From positions 620,001-684,000 of the forward strand of contig CAVYYU010000008.1 of the NCBI GenBank assembly GCA_963772805.1: a stretch of 64,000 nt of DNA, given 5' to 3'. How positions within the stretch are numbered: position 1 is the stretch's first letter; each line of letters starts with the position of its first letter. This stretch comes from Legionella_A sp963772805. GTDB taxonomy: Bacteria; Pseudomonadota; Gammaproteobacteria; Legionellales; Legionellaceae. Shown here piece after piece: positions 1-7,050 of the stretch. The notes under the pieces were generated by a model that saw only the letters and a program-made list of their open reading frames with translations, was not told the origin of the DNA and did no database searches. A program made the translations under genes and the position numbers.

Positions 1-849
1 CCTTACATACCAATTAACAATCACTTGACCATAGAACAAGGCAATAAGCCCCGCCAAACAGAGGTACGGACCAAAGGGAATTGGGGTTGCTCTTGTTTTT
101 CCGCTTGCTTTCAAATAGATAATGCCAATGATTGCGCCAGTGATTGATGAGAGCAGTAGAATAAACGGGAGCTGCGTCCAACCAAACCATGCACCGAATG
201 CCGCAAATAATTTAAAATCACCATGCCCCATCCCTATTTTTCCAGTCACCAGATAAAATAACTGAATAAAAAGCCATAGACTTACATAAGCTCCAACAGC
301 ACTTAAAACAGCAACCTCCAGCGGAACGAACAATCCCTGGGTATTCGCAATCAAACCAATCCATAATAGGCTTAAACTCAAACTGTCAGGTATCAATTGA
401 TGCTGTAAATCAATAAAACAGATAACGATTAATATCCAGATAAACAATAGTGCAACGATTAACGTCGCATTAAAGCCAAAATGCCATGCCGCAAATAGAG
501 ACAGCGTCATACTGAGGAGTTCAACTAAAGGATAGCGCAATGGTATGCTTTTCCTGCAGTTACTGCAGCGCCCTCGCAACAAGAGATAGCTGAGCAAGGG
601 AATATTGTGCCAAAATGGAATGAGTTTTTTGCACTCAGGGCAAAATGAGCGAGGAAAAAATAAATTCACCTTCGACATCGGTTCTTCGGGTAATTGTAAC
701 AAGCTGCGGCATTGCATAGTCCAGTCAGTTTGCATCATTAACGGAAGACGATATATAAACACATTAAGCAAGCTTCCAATAGCAAGCGAAAACAGAGCAA
801 GCAAAACATACATGGCAACGGGATGAAACAGAATAACTTCATTAGGCAT
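1..849 (-). CDS. pilD: Type 4 prepilin peptidase / N-methyltransferase PilD (3' end outside window)
   Basis: An inner-membrane aspartic protease that cleaves and N-methylates type IV prepilins and type II pseudopilins, so it serves both pilBC here and gspGHIJK at 51.7-54.5 kb. Translation from ATG at 849 stays open to the left edge for 283 codons, close to the usual ~290, so only the last few residues are missing. Visible: the two-CxxC cytoplasmic motif (CPEC...CSNC), the first catalytic Asp in FIDLQHQLIPD, the second in GHGDFKLF, and about seven hydrophobic segments. It follows pilC by 3 bp in a pilB-pilC-pilD operon. Cut by the window edge, not truncated in nature as far as can be seen. Confidence 0.95.
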   Translation of the reverse strand, partial: MPNEVILFHPVAMYVLLALFSLAIGSLLNVFIYRLPLMMQTDWTMQCRSLLQLPEEPMSKVNLFFPRSFCPECKKLIPFWHNIPLLSYLLLRGRCSNCRKSIPLRYPLVELLSMTLSLFAAWHFGFNATLIVALLFIWILIVICFIDLQHQLIPDSLSLSLLWIGLIANTQGLFVPLEVAVLSAVGAYVSLWLFIQLFYLVTGKIGMGHGDFKLFAAFGAWFGWTQLPFILLLSSITGAIIGIIYLKASGKTRATPIPFGPYLCLAGLIALFYGQVIVNWYVR

Positions 850-852
850 TTT

Positions 853-2073
853 TTACACCACTGAGCCGAGTTTAAAGATAGGCAAATACATCGCGACAAC
901 TAAGCCCCCCACCAAGACACCTAATATAGACATAATAATCGGCTCCAATAAACTACTTAAGGCATCAACCGCGTTATCGACTTCTTCTTCATAATAATCA
1001 GCCACTTTACTGAGCATTTGTTCCAGTGCTCCGGACTCTTCGCCGATGGCAATCATTTGCACGACCATGTTGGGGAATAATTTGGTGTTCTCCATGGCAA
1101 GCTGCATTTGTTGACCATTCGATACTTCTTCTCTAATTCTATCCGTCGCCTCGGCATACAATATATTACCAGTAGCACCAGCAACAGACTTTAATGCATC
1201 GACTAAGGGCAAGCCTGCGGCAAACGTAATAGATAACGTGCGAGCAAACCGCGCAATAGCGGCTTTTTCCATAATGGTGCCCACAACTGGAATTTTCAAT
1301 AAATACCGGTCAACTGTATGCGCAAAACTATCCGAGTGGGCACGCGCATAAATAAATGCATAAACGCCAGCAGCAACGGCTCCGAATATAATATACCAAT
1401 AAGTCTGAAAAAACTCCGAAAGATTAATAACGGTTCGTGTCAGGGCTGGTAGATCTGCTCCAAAACCTTGAAACAGCGTTTGAAATTGTGGAACTACAAA
1501 GATTAATAACCCCGCAGTAACCAAAAAAGCAATAACCATGACGGCCATAGGATAGGCTAATGCTTTTTTGATTTTCTTTTTTATGGTTTCAATTTTCTCT
1601 TTATAAGTAGCCACCTTATCTAGCATGACTTCCAGTGAACCTGATTTTTCGCCAGCATCAACCAGATTACAAAATAACTCATTAAAATAGACGGGGTGCT
1701 TTCCTAGCGATTCGGCAAGTGTCGTACCCGACTCGACGTCTTTTTTAATTTCTTCAATTAAATCCTTCATCCGTTGATTAGATTGTCCCTTAGAAACAAT
1801 ATCAAATGCTTGAATCAATGGGATACCCGCTTCTATCATCGTTGCCATTTGTCGACTGAAAACGGTAATGTCGATCGCTTTTATTTTTTTACTGCCTTTA
1901 GTAAAAAATGAATTACGTTTTTTACCGATTTTTTTAGGGATAATACCTAGTTTACGAAGCTCGGCCTTAGCAATGGCAATAGAACGTGCCTCAATGACGC
2001 CATTTATTTTTTCCCCTGAGCGGTTAATCCCGTCCCATTGATAACTAATCATGGTGCTCGTATTTTTTGCCAT
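853..2073 (-). CDS. pilC: Type IV pilus inner-membrane platform protein PilC
   Basis: The platform protein of the type IV pilus machine; it couples the PilB ATPase to pilin polymerisation in the inner membrane. At 406 residues it has the family's usual length, with two GspF-type domains (about 70-192 and 272-395) and three hydrophobic segments, the last at the C-terminus (LGVLVGGLVVAMYLPIFKL). Typical phrases such as FSRQMATMIEAGIPL and IGEESGALEQML are present. It lies 5 bp after pilB and 3 bp before pilD. The paralogue gspF at 54549-55748 belongs to the type II secretion system; location beside pilB/pilD makes this one PilC. Confidence 0.95.
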   Translation of the reverse strand: MAKNTSTMISYQWDGINRSGEKINGVIEARSIAIAKAELRKLGIIPKKIGKKRNSFFTKGSKKIKAIDITVFSRQMATMIEAGIPLIQAFDIVSKGQSNQRMKDLIEEIKKDVESGTTLAESLGKHPVYFNELFCNLVDAGEKSGSLEVMLDKVATYKEKIETIKKKIKKALAYPMAVMVIAFLVTAGLLIFVVPQFQTLFQGFGADLPALTRTVINLSEFFQTYWYIIFGAVAAGVYAFIYARAHSDSFAHTVDRYLLKIPVVGTIMEKAAIARFARTLSITFAAGLPLVDALKSVAGATGNILYAEATDRIREEVSNGQQMQLAMENTKLFPNMVVQMIAIGEESGALEQMLSKVADYYEEEVDNAVDALSSLLEPIIMSILGVLVGGLVVAMYLPIFKLGSVV

Positions 2074-2078
2074 AATCT

Positions 2079-3797
2079 TTATTCCACTGTTACTCGGTTA
2101 ACTTCCTCAATCGTGGTAATACCTTCTTTTATTTTTTCAAGACCGGTTTGATACACCGTCAGCATCCCTTCAATTTGGGCTTGCTTCAGAATTTCCAAAG
2201 AATTGGAGCCTGTCATCATCAGACGGCCAAGCTCCTTCGTCATGGGCATTACTTCAAATAAGCCGATACGACCACGGTAGCCATTTGTGCATTGATTGCA
2301 ACCACACGCTTTATAACAGGTCATGGATTTTGCGTCTTTTTTAGAAAAACCTAACTCAACCAGGCTTTCCACAGTAATATCATCACGAATGACTTTACAC
2401 TGTTCACATAGTCGTCGGACTAAGCGTTGAGCGATAATCAGACTGACGGAGCTTGCAATATTAAAGGACGGGATACCCATATTTACCAAGCGCGTCAGCG
2501 TTTCCGCGGCGCTATTCGTATGTAACGTTGATAACACCAAATGTCCGGTTTGTGCCGCTTTGATCGCAATCTCAGCTGTTTCCATATCCCGCACTTCACC
2601 CACCATGATAATATCTGGATCCTGGCGCAAAAAAGAGCGCAGGGCGCCTGAAAAGGTGAGGCCTGCTTTAAGATTTATATTGACTTGATTAATACCTGTT
2701 AACTTGATCTCAACGGGGTCTTCAGCAGTGGAGATGTTTACATCGATGGTGTTGAGGATGTTTAGGGCGGTATAAAGTGTTACCGTTTTACCGCTTCCTG
2801 TTGGACCCGTGACTAATATCATGCCTTGCGGGCGACTGATGGCATGCATGAAGTGCGCTCGTTGCGTTTCACTAAACCCTAATGACTCAATGCCCAGCCT
2901 TGTTGAGCCTGGATCTAATATCCGCATGACCACTTTTTCACCTGATACAGTAGGGCAAGTACTCACACGAAAATCGATCGATCGGGTGCGGGATAATCTC
3001 ATTTTAAAGCGCCCATCTTGCGGAGTGCGTCGTTCGGAAATATCAAGGCTGGACATAACCTTGATGCGCGCCGCTAGGCGTGCAGATAGACTAATTGGAG
3101 GCGCGGCGACTTCGTGTAATAAACCATCTTGACGATACCGAATACGATATTCACGTTCATAAGGTTTAAAATGAATATCTGAGGCGCCTTTTTTAACCGC
3201 TTCAAGGAGAATTCGATTTATAAACTTGACAACTGGAGCGTCCTCGCTCGACGGGGTAGAGGTTTCTGTTTCTTTTTCCTCTTCCTCCCCGCTGAACTCT
3301 AACCCATCCATTTCTTTGTCTTCAAAATAATCAGCCAAACCTTGGCTTTCTTTTTCATGAAGCATTTTGTCGATCAATTCCATCAGCTTGTCCGTTTCAA
3401 CGACAATTGGGCTGGCGTGCAAACCCGTATGGAATTGTATTTCTTTTAATGAAGACTGTTTACTGGGGTCATCTGTTGCCACATATAATTGATTCCCTCG
3501 GCTAAACAAGGGAACCAGGCTATGCCGTCGAATTAATTTTTCACTTACGAGCGTTGCAGGAATGGAATCCAAATCAATACAATTAAGATCAATCAGGGGG
3601 AGTCCGAAGTTCTCCGCCGCAGTTAGCGCAATTTGTTGAGCAGAAATGATATTGTTGGTGGCTAGATAATTTATTAGGCTAAGTTTGTTTTCGGACGCAA
3701 CCTTTTGATAACGCAAGGCATTTTCTTTATCCAACAACTTTTCCAGCACCAAAAGCTGTGCAATACCTTTTAAGCGATCTTCTTGCGTAGCTGCCAT
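2079..3797 (-). CDS. pilB: Type IV pilus assembly ATPase PilB
   Basis: The hexameric ATPase that powers pilus extension. It has an N-terminal MshEN/GspE-N region (about 1-150), an acidic linker (about 158-185), and an AAA-type secretion ATPase core with Walker A GPTGSGKT at 331-338, an Asp box (STAEDPVEI), Walker B (DIIMVGEVRD) and a His box (TGHLVLSTLHTN). A C-terminal tetra-cysteine zinc motif (CEQC...CGCNQC) is visible. Length 572 is normal. It is first in the pilB-pilC-pilD operon; its promoter must lie in the 3798-4148 gap, which it shares with a divergent gene. Confidence 0.96.
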   Translation of the reverse strand: MAATQEDRLKGIAQLLVLEKLLDKENALRYQKVASENKLSLINYLATNNIISAQQIALTAAENFGLPLIDLNCIDLDSIPATLVSEKLIRRHSLVPLFSRGNQLYVATDDPSKQSSLKEIQFHTGLHASPIVVETDKLMELIDKMLHEKESQGLADYFEDKEMDGLEFSGEEEEKETETSTPSSEDAPVVKFINRILLEAVKKGASDIHFKPYEREYRIRYRQDGLLHEVAAPPISLSARLAARIKVMSSLDISERRTPQDGRFKMRLSRTRSIDFRVSTCPTVSGEKVVMRILDPGSTRLGIESLGFSETQRAHFMHAISRPQGMILVTGPTGSGKTVTLYTALNILNTIDVNISTAEDPVEIKLTGINQVNINLKAGLTFSGALRSFLRQDPDIIMVGEVRDMETAEIAIKAAQTGHLVLSTLHTNSAAETLTRLVNMGIPSFNIASSVSLIIAQRLVRRLCEQCKVIRDDITVESLVELGFSKKDAKSMTCYKACGCNQCTNGYRGRIGLFEVMPMTKELGRLMMTGSNSLEILKQAQIEGMLTVYQTGLEKIKEGITTIEEVNRVTVE

Positions 3798-4148
3798 ATT
3801 AATAACTTGAATGTAAATCTATGATAACTATAGACAAAAAAAGCGAATGCTGCACGATTACATTGCATTTTTTAATGTATTATTTTTAAAATCGGACTGG
3901 ATATTTGTTATGCCGACGCTCATGAAAATAATGAATAGACTATAACACCCTTGATATTATTAGATTTTATACGCAGTATTGATTAACCCTGTAGTCTGTT
4001 CGAGAGTCAGTGTATAGTATATAAAATACTAAAAGCTACAACGTGTATCCCGCATTAGCGCAGCGAAATACGGGAGAATATCCCTTTCCCCTGATTATGA
4101 TTACGTCTAAATCAGGGCTACGTTCACGATTAACTTGAGACTTTTATC
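3798..4148. other. Divergent intergenic region between pilB and the methyltransferase gene
   Basis: 351 bp without a convincing gene. It must hold the promoter of the pilus operon (leftward) and of the rightward methyltransferase-DUF1820 genes. The half next to pilB is very AT-rich. The half next to the methyltransferase carries two small inverted repeats, listed separately. I do not see a strong consensus promoter. Confidence 0.6.
4049..4117. repeat. Pair of short hairpins, REP-like
   Basis: Two adjacent inverted repeats: CCCGCATT (4049-4056) facing AATACGGG (4067-4074) with one mismatch, and CCCTGATT (4089-4096) facing AATCAGGG (4110-4117), perfect. They sit just upstream of the TTG start at 4149. 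The first resembles the CCCGCATT...AATGCGGG palindromes common in proteobacterial intergenic DNA. Possible degenerate REP element or mRNA leader structure; inference only. Confidence 0.4.
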
Positions 4149-4880
4149 TTGGCTTTGGATGAGCAAATATACAAATATCGCTCTCTTGACGATTGGTTTA
4201 AATCGCCACAAGGAATACGTGTGGCAAAGGCTTTTGTTGCTGAGTTAGAACCGCTCGCTTCGCAGCTTAGGGGCGACACACTACTACAGTTAGGTGACTG
4301 TGGCGACAATCTTTGGCTGCCATTGCTTCCTTTTCAACATAAATGGGTGGTAAACCCTTCTAATGCAACGGACAATACAGCGTGTGTGTCCTCGTTAAAT
4401 AGCTTACCAATTGATAGGGACAGCATCGATTGTATTCTTGCGCCATTAACGATGGAGGCATTCTCGGGGGATAAAAATCCGATTGATGAAATTGACCGTG
4501 TATTAAAACCAATGGGTTATGTTATTTTTTTCGGTTTTAATCCCTGGAGTTTCTGGGGGCTGGCTCTTCGCTGGCGCCATCTGGCTTGTTTTGGTCACGC
4601 TGCCGCAACAATGACCTCATCTTTTTCAGTAAAGCATGCCTTAATTAGTCGTGGCTACAGACAATGTTTTCATAGCAGCTTTTATTACATCCCGCCTACT
4701 GTTTATGAATATTTGATTCGCAACTTAGAGTTTTTAAATGAAGTCGGAAAAATGGTTAGCCCTTATCCATCGGGATTTTATTGCTTTATCGCACAGAAGT
4801 ATCAACACTGCCATCCCTCCATTCTGAGTGGGGTTGAGAAAAATTTATTGTTACAATCACCAATCACGCTGAAAATTTGA
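4149..4880 (+). CDS. SAM-dependent methyltransferase, YafS-like
   Basis: A class I methyltransferase-like protein of 243 residues resembling E. coli YafS, which in many gammaproteobacteria lies near gloB and rnhA. The core segment LPIDRDSIDCILAPLTMEAF, then IDEIDRVLKPMGYVIFFGFNP, matches the motif around strands 4-5 of this family. The glycine-rich SAM motif I is poor (LLQLGDCGDN), as it is in YafS. No ATG is available: an in-frame TAA lies at 4131-4133, so translation should start at TTG 4149 (or TTG 4155). Here the neighbours are not gloB/rnhA but DUF1820 and a phosphoribosyltransferase. Substrate unknown. Confidence 0.75.
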   Translation: MALDEQIYKYRSLDDWFKSPQGIRVAKAFVAELEPLASQLRGDTLLQLGDCGDNLWLPLLPFQHKWVVNPSNATDNTACVSSLNSLPIDRDSIDCILAPLTMEAFSGDKNPIDEIDRVLKPMGYVIFFGFNPWSFWGLALRWRHLACFGHAAATMTSSFSVKHALISRGYRQCFHSSFYYIPPTVYEYLIRNLEFLNEVGKMVSPYPSGFYCFIAQKYQHCHPSILSGVEKNLLLQSPITLKI

Positions 4881-4938
4881 ACAAGGATATTGGTATTTTG
4901 TGGTATTATGCGTCTTTTTCTTATTTCAGTATTTTATA

Positions 4939-5265
4939 ATGACAAATAAGACACTATATCGTATAACGTTCGCCTATCTTGAAGCCGTTTATGAAATCTA
5001 TGCGCGGAAAGTTGTTGAAAGTGAGATGTTTGGCTTTCTCGAAGTTGAGGATTTTGTTTTTGGTGAAACGACATCGCTAGTCGTTGACCCTGCGGAGGAA
5101 CGCTTAAAGCTGGAGTTTGGCAGTGTGAAGCGCACCTTTATCCCAATGCAATCTGTATTTCGTATAGATGAAGTGAATAAGCGCGGAGTTGCTAAAGTTC
5201 GCGAAAAATCAGCTGATACAGGAAAAATCAGTATGTTCCCGGTGCAAGGTAAGCCCAAAGATTAA
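4939..5265 (+). CDS. DUF1820 family protein
   Basis: A small conserved gammaproteobacterial protein of unknown function, 108 residues from ATG 4939. It matches what I recall of DUF1820: an N-terminal LYRITFAYLEAVYEIYARKV stretch, EVEDFVFGE, the hallmark LVVDPAEERLK segment, then RTFIPMQSVFRIDEV. An alternative GTG 39 bp upstream would add hydrophobic residues not typical of the family, so I chose the ATG. It is followed after 34 bp by the phosphoribosyltransferase gene and probably co-transcribed with it. Confidence 0.8.
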   Translation: MTNKTLYRITFAYLEAVYEIYARKVVESEMFGFLEVEDFVFGETTSLVVDPAEERLKLEFGSVKRTFIPMQSVFRIDEVNKRGVAKVREKSADTGKISMFPVQGKPKD

Positions 5266-5299
5266 AAAAACAATCATTGAATAACATCCAGGAAAGCAA

Positions 5300-5860
5300 A
5301 TGACTATTCCAAGCAAAATCGAACAGGTTTATAAAAACTCCTCCTGCTTGTATACCACGCAAGAGGTAGAAGCAGCATTAGATAAAATGGCAACTGGGAT
5401 TCATGCGTTACTCCATGATAAAAACCCAATTGTTATGTGTGTAATGATTGGTGGAATGGTTCCTATGGCTAATTTATTATTACGCCTCGATTTTCCTCTG
5501 GAAGTCGATTACGTTCATGCCACGCGCTATCGTGGTGAAATAAGTGGCGGTGAACTGCACTGGATTGTCAAGCCAAACCATGATGTAAAAGGGCGCACTG
5601 TACTTGTGGTGGATGATATTCTCGACGGTGGCGCGACTTTGGCGGCTATTCTTGCTGAAGTGAAAGCGATGGGTGCTGAGGAAGTTTACAGCGCTGTATT
5701 GGTCGACAAGCATCATAAACGTGTGGAACATGGTTTGCAACACGCTGATTTCGTTGGTTTGCAGGTCGATGATCATTATATTTTTGGTTATGGAATGGAT
5801 TACAACGAATACCTGCGCAATGCGCCTGGTATATTTGTTGTGGCGCCAGAGCACGAGTAA
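5300..5860 (+). CDS. hpt: Hypoxanthine-guanine phosphoribosyltransferase
   Basis: A purine salvage enzyme transferring phosphoribose from PRPP to hypoxanthine/guanine in the cytoplasm. The PRPP-binding signature VLVVDDILDGGATL is clear, preceded by the flexible-loop region VHATRYRG and followed by the KHHKR and purine-contact segment DFVGLQVDDHYIFGYGMDY. 186 residues is the usual size. A good ribosome site (CAGGAAAG) precedes ATG 5300. Antisense reading frames within it are not genes. Confidence 0.9.
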   Translation: MTIPSKIEQVYKNSSCLYTTQEVEAALDKMATGIHALLHDKNPIVMCVMIGGMVPMANLLLRLDFPLEVDYVHATRYRGEISGGELHWIVKPNHDVKGRTVLVVDDILDGGATLAAILAEVKAMGAEEVYSAVLVDKHHKRVEHGLQHADFVGLQVDDHYIFGYGMDYNEYLRNAPGIFVVAPEHE

Positions 5861-5888
5861 CCATAGAAAAGATTCCCTCCCTTTCTTG

Positions 5889-5910
5889 ACCTTCCTCTCA
5901 TGGGGAAGGT
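5889..5910. terminator. Weak hairpin downstream of hpt
   Basis: Inverted repeat ACCTTCC (5889-5895) / GGAAGGT (5904-5910) 29 bp after the hpt stop. The following tract TCCTTTG is only weakly U-rich, so termination is a modest inference. Confidence 0.35.
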
Positions 5911-6020
5911 TCCTTTGCAAAGCGCCAAATATTCAAATAATACCTGTAGCTGCAAAATAATGCTCATTAATGCGTAAATATGATACAATTGTCGCTTAAA
6001 TTAAAGGGCGTGGAGTTGTA

Positions 6021-6824
6021 ATGGCTAACAAAGTAAACATTAAAGTGCATGTCCTTAATTTTCATAGCATTTTTTCTCATATCGAAATTGTCTTGGAAAA
6101 TACATCGTCTACGCCGCCTCAATATTATTCAGTTAATCGTTGGTCGCCCCCGACAGAGGCATGGACCGCGACCGGATGGATGGAGAAAGTAATGATCAAC
6201 ACGGCGAGCTCAAGTTATAGCTTTAATATTTTAGCCAACCCTGATGAGATAACAACTGAATGGAATAGATATTGGGATGAAACAGAGGAAGAGGCATCCA
6301 TAATAGGCAATAATTGCGCGGTTTCTGCACAATGGTTTCTGACCAGGTTTGCTGGAATTCCAGCGCCGAGTTTAGTCAATGTAAGCTTGAATCACTTGGC
6401 TTTCGGCATTTTTTTGCCAAGTTTCATTCCGTCTCCGGTCACGCTTCCTGGTCGAATCATGTCGAACGCTGAGTTTTATGCAAACGCTAAAAACCACACG
6501 GATATCGCAGAGCAATATTCAAGGTTGTTTTTATATACGAGTATGGCATTGGCTACACTGGCATTTTCCGGCTCAATGTTTGGACTGGCCGTGGCCACTA
6601 CAGTGTTAACCGCTGGGATCGCAGTATTAGCAGTAAGCGCTTGTGTTGCAGCAGGGCTTGTCAGCAGTTATGGATTTTTTAAAGCCTATAATATTTTGTC
6701 TGCAAAAAATATAGCAGACAATCAAAAGCCGCAAAGCAGGAATGAAGCATCCTCAGCAGATAAAACGGTTAACGATATAGATCAAGCTAGTACCGATTTA
6801 TTTAGTTTTGACAGGTTATCCTAG
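6021..6824 (+). CDS. Possible thiol-enzyme-like protein with C-terminal membrane hairpin, copy 1 (intact)
   Basis: A 267-residue protein I cannot name. Two parts are visible. Residues 1-150 contain an isolated His in FSHIEIVLE (H20) and a Cys in GNNCAVSAQWFLTRF (C99) at the start of a helix-like stretch, then IPSPVTLPGRIMS. A His strand first and a Cys helix second is the layout of circularly permuted papain-like folds (NlpC/P60-related, LRAT, PPPDE); that reading is inference. Residues about 170-220 form two alanine/valine-rich membrane segments, then a polar tail. A possible -10 (TATGATACAAT) lies at about 5980. A 5'-truncated, frameshifted copy lies at 9977-10592. Could be a secreted effector or immunity-type protein; unproven. 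Confidence 0.65.
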   Translation: MANKVNIKVHVLNFHSIFSHIEIVLENTSSTPPQYYSVNRWSPPTEAWTATGWMEKVMINTASSSYSFNILANPDEITTEWNRYWDETEEEASIIGNNCAVSAQWFLTRFAGIPAPSLVNVSLNHLAFGIFLPSFIPSPVTLPGRIMSNAEFYANAKNHTDIAEQYSRLFLYTSMALATLAFSGSMFGLAVATTVLTAGIAVLAVSACVAAGLVSSYGFFKAYNILSAKNIADNQKPQSRNEASSADKTVNDIDQASTDLFSFDRLS

Positions 6825-6840
6825 ACAAAATGAGCATCAT

Positions 6841-6987
6841 GTATTCGTACCGTAGGTTGGCGCTGAGCGGTAGCGAAGCCCAACATGTATTCGTACCGTA
6901 GGTTGGTGCTGAGCGGTAGCGAAGCCCAACAATTGTGGCACAGGAATCGCCCTTGTTGGGCTTCGCTACCGCTCAGCACCAACCTAC
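6841..6987. repeat. Direct repeat plus 34-bp perfect inverted repeat between convergent genes
   Basis: A 45-46 bp unit beginning GTATTCGTACCGTAGGTTGG occurs twice in tandem (6841-6886 and 6887-6931). The second unit's 34-bp arm (6898-6931) is perfectly complemented at 6954-6987 across a 22-bp loop. The core reads GTAGGTTGGTGCTGAGCGG and so on, a REP/BIME-like palindrome. It separates the stop of the + strand gene (6824) from that of the - strand propeller gene (7051), so it may act as a bidirectional terminator. The same element, with only one unit, is at 10639-10728. Confidence 0.85.
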
Positions 6988-7050
6988 ATCAACTTGTTAA
7001 AACAAAATAAAAACAGTACTGGCCCCGCTTTTGCGTGACCATAAATCCTG

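Noticed and set aside
5480..5988. Long antisense and overlapping frames across hpt
   Set aside because: They overlap a clear phosphoribosyltransferase and lack family features.
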